DNA from: Procambarus clarkii
Taxonomy: Eukaryota; Arthropoda; Malacostraca; Decapoda; Cambaridae
Direction of reading: 5' to 3'
Assembly: GCF_040958095.1 (NCBI RefSeq)
Contig: NC_091181.1
Location: 25,789,214 to 25,853,213, forward strand
DNA length: 64,000 bases
Each line of letters begins with the position of its first letter. Position 1 is the stretch's first letter. Shown piece after piece: positions 42,830-56,660 of this stretch. Below the pieces are notes generated by a model. That model did not search any database. It saw nothing but the letters and a program-made list of their open reading frames with translations, and had not been told where the DNA came from. The translations under genes and the position numbers were made by a program.

Positions 42830-43557
42830 GCGGTGGGATGACGTCAGAGACTTACTCGACTGTGATTTGCTAAACCGTCATACAATTTGAGTACTAACGT
42901 GTGTGTATGTACGCATGTGCGTGCATGTGTTTTTGCATGTGTGTTCTCAGTTGTATGCAAACACACACACAATCAGTCTCAATCACACACAATCTCAATT
43001 GTGATTGTCAATCTCACTGTCGTCCTAGTGGACGGTTGTGGGCTGGGAAGTTCCAGTCTTTTCTATTAAATTGTGAGAGATAAACAGGCTACATTGCAGT
43101 GAAAAAGTATATACGAATGAATGAATACATTTTAAACTGACAGACACCAAAAGGAAGTCGAGAAAGAAAGCAGAAATAGTGTATTTGAAGATAAGTGTTG
43201 TGCCACATTGTGAAGTAGTGGAACAGTGGGAGCTGACCTCACACTGACCTTGACCTCACCTGCCTTACACCACCTTGGAGTGGGGGGGGGGGAGGGATCA
43301 GGTCGGGTCGGAAGAGAGGGGGGTCATTTTTGTTTAAATTTTGCCCCGATGGGCGAGTTTATTGGGCAGCGTCACTCATCCTGTGAGTGGACACACCGCC
43401 ATAGCAGCATGTACAACACTCCCCAATAGGAAGAAAACCCGCTGGAATGTTCATCCTGTCACTTGTACCCAAACACAGCTGGGACTTGCTTAACTGTCTC
43501 AAGTGAACAGCTCCTCAAACAAGAAGATTAACATTCGTCAACTCTTAAAAACTTACA
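42830..43557. other. No gene seen; short GT/AC-rich stretch at 42900-42990
   Basis: Unassigned. A G-rich run lies near 43280-43320. Confidence 0.4.
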
Positions 43558-44640
43558 TTATCTTGAGGGTGTAAAATTCGGGAATCTTTTAAGAACAGTA
43601 TCTATATATGACATATAGTATTTTTCAAACTCAAACAATGTGGGGTTTATTATTCTACACATATTTCTAAAGACTTTTAGATGTCCACATTCTCTCAGGT
43701 AGTGGTCAAGGCGGTGTCCATCACTCTCACCGCAGATTCTGCAACTCCTCTGCTCAACTGTTGTTTCCATTCCGAATCTCCATGGATATTTGTATCCAAG
43801 ACAGCTTCTTGCTATTACTGAGTCTCTCCCGCGGCCACCTCCTCTTCGTCCATAATGATTGGAATTGCCAGCTACAACAACATTGTACCAGCGTACAGAT
43901 TCACTAATCTGTTCTTCTATCCCCCTTTCCTCAGTAACCTTGTCACAGTGATATTGCCTGATGATACCTCTAATTTGTAGAGGAGTCTTGGGTATGAAGT
44001 ATTCAATGTGGTCTTCTTCAGCACCTTCAGCAACCAGCACATCTGCTTGTTCATTTTCACAGATTCCAACATGGGAGGGGATGCACAGAAATTTGACGAC
44101 TCTTCCCTGATTGGTTAGTATCCTCACAGCTCTCGATCAAAGCGACTGTCGCAAGATTTTCTGACCGATGTTTAGTAAGACTTTGTACCGCTGCTTTAGA
44201 GTCAGTGCAGATCACTGCACCGTTAATGAATCAAGGAATCTTACTGCCACATTGTGTTGACGAGGCATAGTTCTCAATACGGGCTTTTCCTTCATTTCCG
44301 CATTGTAAGGCATAGGCTGGTGCAGCTCTGCCATTGACATGGTTAGATGACCCATCAGTGTAGATTTGATCTAACTCACTTCCGGCTTCTTTATAGATTT
44401 CCTCCAGAATAAGTGTGCCTCATTTCTTGAGCTGTCATGTTGAACTTTTTCGTTGTCATCTCATTGATGATAATCCTGCATAGATCATCCTCCCAGGGAG
44501 GTAACCTCTCTACAGGCAGGAGCTCACGGGCTTGCTCAAGCAGGTGAAGTTCTTCCAGGTAGCAGACTGATCTGTGATGACATTTTTTGCTTCTCCTGTT
44601 TCCATCCTGAAAGTAGCACAGAACTCAGTATATTCTAGGC
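43558..44640 (-). pseudogene. LINE RNase H and C-terminal region
   Basis: On the minus strand: IYTDGSSNHVNGRAA (first RNase H Asp, ~44350), VICTDSKAAVQSLTKH (third Asp, ~44200), then frame 44127-43558 with VKFLCIPSHVGICENEQADV, the last RNase H block, and a C-terminal CRICGESDGHRLDHYLREC zinc motif. This is the order of RNase-H-bearing non-LTR elements (I/R1/jockey-type). Several frameshifts and stops are present, and the RT is missing. Confidence 0.8.
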
Positions 44641-45456
44641 AATATCATCGTAATGGGGAATAATGGCTATCTTAATTGCAAGGTTAGCATTCAGCTCCCT
44701 AATTCGACTTTTAACACTGCGGGAGGGATAAACATATGAGAGTGAGAGGCAGCTCTGGGCCCTCCAGCTCGAGCTGCCCTACATGAAGGCGGCATCAAGG
44801 TCGCCAACTTGGCTCGCTCTGCTCCTCGGCCGAGTAATACTTCAATTTAGTGGTAGGTTTAAATCCCCCAGTCTAGTACCTTCACTATAATGGTGTGGTG
44901 CACAGTAACTCTCTCAACACAACACAATAAGATGTTTGGAGGGTAGTAAGTTAACACTCTAATAAATCGTTTGATATACTCATTAATTGTTTACACTGGA
45001 AACAGGTTAAATATGCCCACAAATCCGTTGAATGACAACACTCCTGCAATTAACACATCTAGCAACTTTTCAGTGTGGCCCCAAAATATAATCACTGATA
45101 CTTCTCATTTAATATATTATTGTTACTTCTTATTTAGAAGTTACTTTTTATTGATATTTATTATTTAATATATTATTGGAAATTTTCCCAATGTTACCTC
45201 AGATGTAAATCAAGGTAATCACACCCTCTATGTACAACCTTATCTAACACAAGGGAAAATGGTAGGGGAAAATTATCTACCTTTTCATCCAAGTCCTGCA
45301 AGTCGTAAGTTCCTCGTCGCTATGATGGGCTCCCTGTAGATCCACGATCAGGCCGCCTGATTGCTCCTTCCACGCAGGGCGTTGCTCCTCCACCAAGTGT
45401 TCCTCCTTGGATGTCACGTTGAGACTGCTGTAGGCTGACTTCCCCAGGCCCACACA
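44641..45456. other. No gene seen
   Basis: AT-rich unassigned sequence. Confidence 0.4.
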
Positions 45457-47160
45457 TGTGGGAAAAACCTGCTGGGATTGATATAAGAGGAGACTACCAG
45501 GGACTTGTACTGAACTAAATTAAAAATTTACTGTCTGCAAATTAATTCAATTAAAATCTCTAGCTAGGGTTGTAAATCCTAATTCCTCTTTTCCTAATGA
45601 CAGACTGTGGGCTGTAAGGGACAGGTGGGGTGAATGACTTGTTGATAGAAGTTCCAGTCCACCTGTAGACAGGGATCTCACATCAGCTTGTATTTTATAC
45701 AAGGATAAGATTTAATAAATTCAGTTATCTGACTGAACACTGGCTCTGTTTAAATCAGAGATTTAAACATACATAGTCTAACCTAGCACCATAACTTACA
45801 GCCAATAGATTCTTATACTATAAACAACAAATTAAATTGTAAAAGTATAATAAATGACCTTAAATGTAGTCTAAATACTGTTAAGTAAGTACTAGAAATT
45901 ATATTCAATTAAATGAACTTATATGATAACTTAAAAATAACTAAGCAAGCAATTGATAACTTAATTTATATATTCAAATATATATGCAGACATATTCAAT
46001 TTATATGATACAGTTAGCTTGAGTGAATCTCTTCCAACAATATGGACACTTGTGAGGTTCTTACTTATTGAGGCTGAATTCTTTCTGACACAATGGACAC
46101 TCATGAGGTTCAGTGCTTGGATAAGATTCACAGCTACACTACAATTTTAATAAACTTACTGATATGTGAGGCTTAGCCTCGCTTTTTAACCAACAGACAG
46201 ATTTATAGGATATTAAAGCTACACAAGCATACAATTGGCCAATCATATACCAAATAACCTTCAATATACTTCTCTGCCAGTCGGGGTGCCTGTCTGACAA
46301 GTTTGCCAGACTGATTAACTCTCTCTTGTTGAGTTTAGGCACGATATTTTGCTACAGCGTTGCTGTATGATGATCTGGTAGCGTTGCTACGTGATTGTCC
46401 CTGCTGTTGCAGAAGAATGAGTTGATAAAGATAAAGAATGAAGGTGGAGGAAACCGTGTCACCGTGATCTCCACTATACACTCTTATTTTATGTAAATGT
46501 TCTAGGATTTTCCTTGTAGATATTGTCCAGGTACTCCCCCAGTTCTAGAGAGTATTCACTGGCGATAAAAATGTTAAATAAGGTGTCCTTGAGCTGGTAA
46601 TGTTCGCTAAGGATCAGTCACTTGTTCACTCATTTGTAAACAAAATGCGGAGTCCCGCCGGGCTTTGTTGGTGGGCGCTTCACTCCCCCCATCGCCCTGC
46701 CATGCTCTCTGTGCACGGTAGCCTTCTATGAATATTGATTGATTATTTTTACAGTCTAGACTTATGATTAAGATAAGATGTGATTATAATATAATTAGAT
46801 ATAAGATTTAAAGATTATAAGTAGTATTTGAAAGTACCACTGATTCTTATTAAGGATTCGATTTTAATCTCTACCGGAAGCGATCAATGTTCCAATAGCT
46901 TTTTAATTAACAAATCCTTCTAGAAGCTTCTGGATCCTTGAGAGATCATGTACAAAGTCACGTAGGCATCAAAAGGGCCCCTGTTGCGTACGTGTTCATG
47001 GTGCCATTGTCATCCAGGATCAAGCTATATAATGAATCTTTAATGATTCTAATATGATTTTGATACGATTTAGATATGATTTTGATATGATATAGAAATG
47101 ATATAGTAATTATACATTTCTTAGATGATTATTAGATATGGTGGGTAAAAATTTCCCACA
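45457..47160. mobile_element. Candidate solo LTR (1704 bp), unverified
   Basis: Starts TGTGGGAAAAACC and ends AAAATTTCCCACA (9-bp inverted ends, TG...CA), with ACACA on both sides (45452-45456 and 47161-47165). No coding domain lies inside. ACACA is low-complexity, so chance matching is possible. Confidence 0.4.
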
Positions 47161-47165
47161 ACACA

Positions 47166-47935
47166 CGCAACACACTGGTTCGATCCTCACACGCAGCCTC
47201 GTCGCTGTACAAACGATCAGTGAGCTACTGTAGACCAGGACTCCTACTAATTCGCCCTCGCACAACTTCCAACGTGCGCGGCCTGCAGGATGTCCCAGAC
47301 TCCTAACGCCGCTTCCGAAGTTCTCAGTTTACTTTCGCCTACTGGCTCCTGGTGTCGTCCTCCACCAGCCAAACTCTGCCCAAGATCATCCCGCAGGAGA
47401 TGACAGGTCTTCCTCGTTGACGATGTACGTAAGCTGGCCGAATTGTACCCTTTGGAGGCCTATATACGGCTTCCTGACAGGTGAGTTCAGCTCTGCCAGG
47501 AGGCCTATATACGGCTTCCTGACAGGTGAGTTCAGCTCTGCCAGTTACGCTGTCTCGGTAGTCAGTCAGCTCTCCTTTCGCGCCTTCAAGCAAAGACGCG
47601 TGACGTCATGCAACGTCACGCCCGGGACGCTACGCCATTGGTCAGTTTCGCCTAGCCCTCGCCGCTGGCCAGTCATGTCCCGGCTGGCGCTGCTCCCATA
47701 ATGCATCGGGAGCCCCGCCCCTGGGCGGCAAAGCTTCTCTCTCCCTGGGGTCCGCTCCGCCAGATTTATCATGGGGAAGACGCCTGAAGCTTTATTTCAA
47801 ATTAACAAAAATCACATATGCTCCTAAATGCCACATCAGGCTTCGTCCTAAGTGTATAAAATCAATTCATAATATCTTGTAGCTATATATAAACAGGGCG
47901 TCGTGACTCTTATAGGACTGAAAACAGTCACACAG
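47166..47935. other. No gene seen; GC-richer segment with a 42-bp duplication
   Basis: AGGCCTATATACGGCTTCCT plus GACAGGTGAGTTCAGCTCTGCC occurs twice in tandem (47455-47540). Frames up to 94 codons have no domain. Confidence 0.6.
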
Positions 47936-48051
47936 TACAATGAGATATAGGTGGAAGCTGGAAACTCAGATGAGTCATTGTTTTAAGCAAACGGCGGCTA
48001 GAAAGGCGGGATCCAAGAGCCATTGCTCAATCCTGCAGGCACAAATAGTTG

Positions 48052-48056
<5 letters not shown>
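47936..48056 (+). pseudogene. LINE C-terminal/3' UTR fragment
   Basis: RYRWKLETQMSH matches the LINE GHRWKLSAQMSH block, and the 3' UTR motifs AGGCGGGATCCAAGAGCC and TTGCTCAATCCTGCAGGCAC follow, then (CA)n (48057-48107). Confidence 0.7.
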
Positions 48057-48092
<36 letters not shown>

Positions 48093-48349
48093 GCACGCAC
48101 ACACACTCCGCTCTACCAGATCAAAAACGTTGACCAAAAGCGCTTTTGAACTATTTACGTCATAAAAAGGTTACTGATCTCCATAAGCGCCCGAGCGAAG
48201 CACCACTTAAAAGATTACTCGAGCAAGCGCAAGTATTGTCATCTACGAGAACAAGTTCAATGTTACACACACACACAAGTATTTATATTATAACGTTGCC
48301 CTCTTGCCATGGTAACTTTTGGGCCCTTTGTTGTATGGGTCCAACTTGC

Positions 48350-48840
48350 GAGTGAGCTGATTCATGAGTTAACTACCTCACGAGTGAACTGGTTCATGAG
48401 TTAACTACCTCACGAGTGAACTGGTTCATGAGTTAACTACCTCACGAGTGAACTGGTTTATGAGTTAACTACCTCACGAGTGAACTGGTTTATGAGTTAA
48501 CTGCCTCACGAGTGAACTGGTTCATGAGTTAATTACCTCACGAGTGAACTGGTTCATGAGTTAACTACCTCACGAGTGAGCTGATTCGTGAGTTAACTAC
48601 CTCACGAGTGAACTGGTTCATGAGTTAACTACCTCACGAGTGAACTGGTTCATGAGTTAACTACCTCACGAGTGAACTGGTTCATGAGTTAATTACCTCA
48701 CGAGTGAACTGGTTCATGAGTTAACTACCTCACGAATGAACTAGTTGATGAGTTAACTACCTTACGAATGAACTGATTCATGAGTTAACTACCTCACGAG
48801 TGAACGGATTCATGAGTTAACTACCTCACGAGTGATCTAG
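48350..48840. repeat. 32-bp minisatellite, ~15 copies
   Basis: Unit built of CATGAGTTAACTACCTCACG plus AGTGAACTGGTT, degenerating rightward to ~49010. The unit length is not a multiple of three, so there is no coding frame. Confidence 0.95.
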
Positions 48841-49057
48841 CTTACAATTGAACTTGATTGCGAGTGAACTTGATTGCGAGTGAAACAGCTTACAAATGAG
48901 TTGCGAGTGAATTTACGAGTTAGCATACGAGGGAATTAATTCATGAGTGAACAGGTTCAGGAGTAAACTCATTAAGGAATTAAACTGCTAATGAATTAAT
49001 TATCGAGTGTAAATTACTACCAATCTACCCCCACAAAAAACTGGTTCCCCTTTTTTA

Positions 49058-49130
49058 AACCACACGTGAACCGGTTCATCTTTTCTAAACCACATGTGAA
49101 ACGGTTCATCTTTTCCAAACCACACATGAA
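49058..49130. repeat. ~30-bp repeat, 2-3 copies
   Basis: GTGAACCGGTTCATCTTTTC and GTGAAACGGTTCATCTTTTC with AAACCACA spacers. Confidence 0.85.
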
Positions 49131-49931
49131 AGCTAAATGTAGCATGACAGTTCGACTCAGACTCGAGCAAGCTCTCAGACCTGAGAGTAGCTCCATTGCC
49201 AATCCCTTCGTGTTTAAACATAGCTCCGTCCCTAATCCAACCTCTTCTAATCCCTAGGGGGATGGGGGGGAGAAGGGATTCGGCTCCATAGCTGCCTATT
49301 CCTACCTATGGTTCGGTCCTGTACCCTTTTTTCTTCTCGTGGCTCGGCTATGCTGTCCAATACCCATTTAGGAATCACAGGAAGCATGAAGCCGGCAATC
49401 GAAGCTTCGGAATTATCTTCGGCATCAAGAACCAACGAGACGGGGTTCGGAGCGAGCGATACGCCAGCCACTCACTCCTTTACCAAACTGCTAATATTTG
49501 ATCTTTCGTAATTCCTCTGGCCCTGACCGAGCCAGATATTTTCCTGGGGTGGGGGAGAGAGAGAGAGAGAGAGGGATGGGGGATGGGTAAGGGGGGGATA
49601 GGAAAGATGGTGGGGGAAGGCGTAGGCTTGATGAACTCGACTCCAGATGTCTTGCGTTCGCTGGTTCCCTCTCCTAATTTTGACCTTCGCTGACTTGTTG
49701 ACACAGGGTTAAATTGCCTTCCGCTGCCCGCCAATGACTTTCCATACCGGTTACTTCTCTTTGGCTTCTTGCTGACTTCGACTGACTTTCCTCTTGCTGA
49801 CTGACGTTCCTCTTGCTGACTGACTACGGCACAAATGCCTTTCACCGACTTCGATTTCATGTTCGCGCTGACATCGACGAACGTTTTCGAAACGTTTCGA
49901 CATATTTCGTTGACTTAGACGCCGTATTGCT

Positions 49932-49934
<3 letters not shown>
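49131..49934. other. No gene seen
   Basis: Unassigned; a short (GA)n lies at 49553-49575 and CTTGCTGACTGAC duplications at ~49790-49820. Confidence 0.4.

Positions 49935-50025
<91 letters not shown>
49935..50025. repeat. (TA)n array
   Basis: About 90 bp of TA. Confidence 0.95.
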
Positions 50026-50029
<4 letters not shown>

Positions 50030-50055
50030 CACTTGATGATAACATTTGATCTGGG

Positions 50056-50120
50056 AGGCCTGGTCGAGGACCGGGCCGCGAGGACGTTAAGCCCCGAAAT
50101 CACCTCAAGGTAACCTGGGA
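50056..50120 (+). mobile_element. SINE tail T1 fragment
   Basis: GGCCTGGTCGAGGACCGGGC...AAGCCCCGAAATCACCTCAA, no head or core. Confidence 0.75.
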
Positions 50121-50204
50121 TGGTCGATATGCGTTGTGACCGATTTTGATCCTCGCTACTTACAGGAGCATGAAGGACTATGCGCTTGAATTGAACGCAT
50201 GATC

Positions 50205-50312
50205 GTCGGAACATGCAATAAGATATCGTAAGGAATTAGAAGTGACTCTACGATCGTCGGAACATGCAATAAGATATCGTAAGGAATTAGAAGTGACTCT
50301 ACGATCGTCAGA
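50205..50312. repeat. ~50-bp tandem duplication
   Basis: GATCGTCGGAACATGCAATA...AATTAGAAGTGACTCTAC twice, with a third partial copy. Confidence 0.9.
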
Positions 50313-50637
50313 AAATGCTGCAACAGATTAGAACTGACTCTCAGACCGTCGGAACATGTTGAAATGAGTTGGCGCCGGATTCTGCCATAGTCTAAACACG
50401 CTAAAATATGCAAAAATGTAATGGTAATTGGTAGTTGTGATGGTGGGAATACAGTGAAACACACAGCGAGTGGTGCTGGCCCCGCCTGCGGGGGCTGACG
50501 GGGTGACTGAGTCTCCAATGTAAATGTTGAATGCGGTTAATTTTCCAACTGAGTGCTTGTGAGGGAGGGAGGGAGAGAGAGAGAGATATTTTAGAGTGAA
50601 TACATACATGATATATGTACACGTAAACACCAAGGCA

Positions 50638-50643
50638 CATACA

Positions 50644-50722
<79 letters not shown>
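50638..50722. repeat. (CA)n array
   Basis: CA repeats with a CGCGCG patch, directly abutting the truncated LINE 5' end. Confidence 0.95.
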
Positions 50723-50724
<2 letters not shown>

Positions 50725-51207
50725 GTTAAGGATAAGACTAAACTGGAAAAGGTTCAAAGGTTTGCCACCAGACTAGTACCCGAGCTGAGAGGTATGAGCT
50801 ACGAGGAGAGACTACGGGAATTAAACCTCACTTCACTGGAAGACAGAAGAGTTAGGGGGGACATGATCACCACATTCAAGATTCTGAAGGGAATTCATAG
50901 GGTAGATAAAGACATTCCATTTAACACAAGGGGAACACGCACAAGGGGACACAGGTGGAAACTGAGTGCCCAAATGAGCCACAGAGATATTAGAAAGAAC
51001 TTTTTTAGTGTCAGAGTGGTTGACAAATGGAATTTATTAGGAGGTGATGTGGTGGAGGCTGACTCCATACACAGTTTCCAGTGTAGATATGATAGAGCCC
51101 AATAGGCTCAGGAATCTGTACACCTGTTGATTGACGGTTGAGAGGCGGGACCAAAGAGCCAGAGCTCAACCCACGCAAACACAACTAGGTGAGTACAATT
51201 AGGTGAG
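50723..51207 (+). pseudogene. LINE C-terminal ORF fragment with complete 3' UTR
   Basis: Reads without interruption from KDKTKLEKVQRFATRLVPEL through SYEERLRELNLTSLEDRRVR and GHRWKLSAQMSHRDIRKNFF to SFQCRYDRAQ-stop at 51105. The 3' UTR ends with two copies of AATTAGGTGAGTAC, then (CA)n. Only the C-terminal ~126 codons are present; they define the family's C terminus. Confidence 0.9.
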
Positions 51208-51208
51208 T

Positions 51209-51240
<32 letters not shown>

Positions 51241-51247
51241 ACAGACA

Positions 51248-51331
<84 letters not shown>
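51208..51331. repeat. (CA)n array
   Basis: CA repeats with ACAGACAC interruptions, between two LINE copies. Confidence 0.95.
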
Positions 51332-51335
<4 letters not shown>

Positions 51336-51858
51336 TACCTTGTATTCCACATATGTAAGAGCAATCCTGGAGTATGCGGCCCCAGCATGGAACCCGTACC
51401 TTGTCTAGCACAAGACGAAGCTAGAAAAAGTTCAGAGGTATGCCATTAGTCTAGCCCAAGAACTAAGAGGCATGAATTACGAGGAAAGGCTGCGTGAAAT
51501 GCTCCTCACTACACTGGAAGACAGAAGAGTGAGGGGAGACATGATCACTGTCTACAAAATTCTTTGAGGAAATGACAGAATAGATAAAGATAAACTGTTT
51601 AACACGAGTGGAACGCGAACAAGGGGAGACCCACATGAGCCACAGGGACGTTAGCAAAAACTTTTTCAGTGTCAGAGTAGTTAACGGATGGAATGCATTA
51701 GGCAGTGATGTGGTGGAGGCTGACTCCATACACAGTTTCAAATGTAGATATGATAGAGCCCAGTAGGCTCAGGAATCTGTACACCAGTTGATTGACAGTT
51801 GAGAGGCTAAACCAAAGAGCCAGAGCTCAACCCCCGCAAGCACAATTAGGGAAGTACA

Positions 51859-51860
<2 letters not shown>
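51332..51860 (+). pseudogene. LINE C-terminal fragment with 3' UTR, second tandem copy
   Basis: TLYSTYVRAILEYAAPAWNP begins at the (CA)n. Stops (TAG near 51405, TGA near 51568) and a deletion in the HRWKL block break it. It ends with GAGCTCAACCCCCGCAAGCA and (CA)n. Confidence 0.85.
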
Positions 51861-52660
<800 letters not shown>

Positions 52661-52671
52661 CACACACACAC

Positions 52672-53560
52672 GGGAGTTCAATCCTGCATGTCGATGTTTG
52701 CTGATGACCCAAAATTAATGCGAAAAGTCGAGACAAATGACAACTGTAAGATGCTCCAAGATGACGTTGACAAACTGCATGAGTTGGTCCGAGAAATGGC
52801 TACTAGAGTTCAACGCAAGCAAGTGTAAGTTGGTAAAAATGAAAATAGAGGAGCGGTACACCACGAAGGGGGAACTAACCTCTCAGTAACGACTAAAAAA
52901 AATAACGACTAAAAAAAATAACGACTAAAAAAAATAACGACTAAAAAAAATAACGACTAAAAAAAATAACGACTAAAAAAAATAACCACTAAAAAAAATA
53001 ACCACTAAAAAAATAACTACTAAAAAAAATAACGGCTAAAAAAAAAAAAAAAAAACGACTAAAATAAAATAAAAAAAAAAGAGTGGAGATAGAACACGAA
53101 CCAAACTCCGGAGGAAATTATTAACAAGACAACATCAGCAACTAGTAAAAGTCAGAACATTGTTCAGAAACCTAGTTCAGGAGTCGTTTAGGTCACTGAA
53201 CACCTACGTGAGACCAGTCTTAAAGTATGCAGCCACCTCGTGCTGTCCTCATTTACATACAGTATAACGAAACTAGAAAAGGGTTGAGAAGTTTGTTATG
53301 AGGCTTGTTCAGGATTGGTTAAGAGATGGGGCATGCAAAACGACTATAACAGAGCTAGACTTGACGTCGCTGGAAATGTGGAGATAGAGAGAGAGAGGGA
53401 GACATGATAGAGATGTATAAAATACTTAGGGGTATTGACACAGTAGGAAAAAAAAGAGATGTTCAAAATGAATACCAAAAGATTAATAAGGCATAGAGGC
53501 AAACAGATAAGTCACGGAGATGTTTGACATTTTTATTATAGTGTAAGCAAAGGCAAATGG
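52672..53560 (+). pseudogene. LINE RT remnant, heavily decayed
   Basis: SMSMFADDPKLMRKVETNDN gives the catalytic box in the first codons after the (CA)n. LINE-like segments continue (LLEFNASKCKLVKM, VRPVLKYAATS, RDMIEMYKILRGIDTV) in different frames to about 53470. A 16-bp repeat has expanded inside. Confidence 0.75.
52891..53062. repeat. 16-bp tandem repeat, ~9 copies, in a LINE remnant
   Basis: Unit AACGACTAAAAAAAAT, with CC and GG variants in later units. Confidence 0.95.
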
Positions 53561-53570
53561 AAAAATAGAG

Positions 53571-54029
53571 AGACAGAGAGACACAGAAAGGGACAGTTTG
53601 AGACACAGACAGATGGACAGAGACACAGACATAGTTACAAAGTGACAGAGACGGAGAAGGTGTGTGTGTTGACATACGTTGAGAGGCCGTTAATTAAAAT
53701 GTCTGACTGTTCGAAGCTGTAGACCATACGCTTCGGGATAGCCCCCAACAATTTTTAACAGTAATTACTGATGGACACGTGCCCATCATGGGCTCATACT
53801 GACCCTCCCTATGATCTTTCGGGCACTCGCTGGCTTAACCTCTCTCCAAATATAACATTCAAAGCAGTTAATTGTTCTTACGATATCGTATCACACCAAT
53901 CACTACTATCGGGGAAATTCTAGGAATCATTCATTGTCTTTAGCGTAGCGAAAACATTTTGATGGCATCAATGTTGATAACGTTACTCGCTCAACACAGA
54001 AGCACATGTTTATACCCTGACATACCGGA
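53571..54029. other. No gene seen
   Basis: Unassigned sequence with scattered ACAGAGAC words at the left. Confidence 0.4.
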
Positions 54030-54080
54030 TAGACAGACAGGTAGCGAGAGAGAGAGAGACAGAGAGAGACAGAGACAGAC

Positions 54081-54175
<95 letters not shown>

Positions 54176-54282
54176 GACAGAGAGAGACAGAGAGAGAGAG
54201 AGACAGAGAGAGACAGAGAGAGACAGAGAGAGACAGAGAGAGACAGAGAGAGACAGAGAGAGACAGAGAGAGACAGACAGGT

Positions 54283-54343
<61 letters not shown>

Positions 54344-54488
54344 CAGACAGAGACAGACAGAGACAGACAGAGACAGACAGAGACAGGCAGAGACAGGCAG
54401 AGACAGGCAGAGACAGGCAGAGACAGGCAGAGACAGGCAGAGACAGACAGAGACAGGCAGAGACAGACAGAGACAGGCAGAGGCAGGC

Positions 54489-54543
<55 letters not shown>

Positions 54544-54545
54544 AA
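54030..54545. repeat. (GA)n / (CAGA)n / (CAGGCAGAGA)n array
   Basis: About 515 bp in blocks: GAGACAGA, pure GA, ACAGACAGAG, GACAGGCAGA, then pure GACA. Long Ser/Leu/Cys frames are artefacts. Confidence 0.95.
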
Positions 54546-54952
54546 AAGAAACCCCTCAACGAATTCGGAATGTGTTTAGGTGTTCTGTGAGCCAGGAGCA
54601 GATAGCTGAGTCTTTATATAACTGCTAGTTTCTGTTTTTCAGCCTGTCTTTCTGTTTCTATTTCTGTCAGTCTATTAGACTGCCTGTTTTTTCTTTGCCT
54701 CTCTTCTAAACATACGAATGGTTTCGTATATAAACCATATTTCGTATATTGTTTTCTCAGAAAAATAACCATGTCATTAAAAAAATTTCAAGCTTTTAAA
54801 GAGTAAATATGATAAGTATAATTCTAATATAAATTTTGGCATGATCAGGGCATACTGTTTTACAATATAATACGTAAAAAATGTCAGAGCCAGAATGCAA
54901 AAGCAAGAGTCGTCATGAAGTTTGCAATGGCATCGTGCCACGTTTGGCGTTG
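54546..54952. other. No gene seen
   Basis: AT-rich spacer. Confidence 0.4.
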
Positions 54953-55323
54953 CAACCCGTTCTCGCAAATTCGTAAAGTCAATATTGACTTATTAACTAC
55001 GTGCATAGGTGATATACTAAACATAATAGATACCCTTAAAAAGCTTCATAGAAAACACCGACCTTACCTAACCTTGTTAGTATCTTAAGATAAGCATCTT
55101 ATTGCTTCGTAATTACAATTATTACTTAACCTATACCTATTATAGGTTAGGTAATAATTGTAATTACGAAGCAATAAGATGCTTATCTTAAGATACTAAC
55201 AAGGTTAGGTAAGGTCGGTGTTTTCTATGAATCTTTTTAAGGGTATCTATTATGTTAAGTATGTCACCTATGCACAAATTTAATAAGTCAATATTGACTT
55301 ATTAAATTTGCGAGAACGGGTTG
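54953..55323. mobile_element. Fold-back element MITE-2, copy 3
   Basis: 371 bp, CAACCCGTTCTCGCAAATTC at the left and the complementary GCGAGAACGGGTTG at the right; the arms pair over most of their length and meet at CCTATACCTATTATAGGTTA. It lies directly against a LINE fragment. No clear duplication was seen. Confidence 0.88.
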
Positions 55324-56660
55324 GGCATATACCCTTCAGTGATCATTGTTTCTCTTATCCAGTGTGCAAAAGTAATTAATCAAAATGATGCAATGCGAGT
55401 CATAACAGGGGCTCCCAGATGGACAAAAGTATTGAATCTAAGACTAGAAACCAAACTGACATTGGTTGATATAAGGGTAAAAGGGATTGCTACGTGCATG
55501 CTGACCAAGATATTGATTAGACCAAAAATTAGTTCACTTAAAGATATCATCACTGAAGCATTAACTCGGGACAGAAGAGCTTCCAGCAGCAACAAGTGGA
55601 CTAATTGTGCAATAAACACTAACGATACATTCGAGGCCACAAATACAATCACTGAGTGGGATGTAGACGAAATACAAGCCGACTTCGTTATGCAAGCCCC
55701 TTGGGAATCGACTTTAAGATTATGGATCTTCAAGGAAAAAGGAATCAGAGTAATCCTCATCTGTTATGCATCATTGCACAGATGAATATATAAGCAAACT
55801 TGCTTGCTATCTGACAGCTTCACATACTTTACAGACAAATCAGTAGACCAGCAGAGACAGGAATTCACAGTTAAGGCAGGACGCTCTGTAGTTAGTTGGA
55901 GACTCTCAAATGGGTGTTCAACTTAACAGAGATGCTAGTCATTCAAAAGGCTTTGGAACATGCTCTTGCTGAACACCGACAACATGTTATCATACATTTA
56001 GATTCAAGAACTGCCATTGAAACCTTGCAACAAGAACACATACGTGATACCATCTATCAGATCACAAATGTCAGAGTATTCAAAACACTCAAAAAGTCAT
56101 GATGGTCGAATACTTATTAACTGGGTACCAAGTCATGTGGGAATAATAGGAAATGACATTGCAGACAGAGCTGCAAAACTTGCAACTAAGAGAAGAAATG
56201 TAGACATTTACATACCACAAAGTCTATCACAGATTAAGAAAGTAATTAGAAACAGAGCAACGCAAAAGATGTACAGTGACAAGAATTCAACCAACTACGA
56301 ACCACTTAGTTTGATGAAAGGGAGAAACAGAAAAACAGAAGTACACTTACCCAGCATCAGCTATGGATACCTATGTGCATGGGGGAAATAGGCTTACTGG
56401 TTCCAGAAAATGAGAAGAAATGTCAGCACTGTGGAGCAATGCCCGACACACCTCTGAAACATTATCTAACACAGTGCAAACACTCTCTACCAAATTGCAA
56501 ACCAAATAAGATTGCAACAGAGATTTAACGGAGCCGAAGAAGTGGACATAATGTTACTGAAGCGACCATACGAGTCATAACTACTCAAACACCGCCTAAG
56601 TAAGACAGAAACCAGTAACAGTGGGCCAGCCAGAGGTTTGGGGCCCGCGCTGGAATATCC
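55324..56660 (+). pseudogene. LINE RNase H and C-terminal region, with 3' end
   Basis: Starts in coding (VISLIQCAKVINQNDAMRVI) next to MITE-2. RT C-terminal block LVDIRVKGIATCML, RNase H blocks YFTDKSVDQQ (first Asp), VIIHLDSRTAIETLQ (third Asp), INWVPSHVGIIGNDIADRAA, then a CQHCGAMPDTPLKHYLTQC zinc motif. At least five frame breaks or stops. The 3' end GGCCCGCGCTGGAATATCCC is followed by AATAAACAAACAAAAAAG. Confidence 0.82.

Noticed and set aside
45457..47160. Confident LTR call
   Set aside because: Only 9-bp inverted ends and a low-complexity ACACA duplication support it; kept as a low-confidence feature only.
48350..48840. CRISPR-like spacing of 32-bp repeats
   Set aside because: Contiguous repeats with no spacers.
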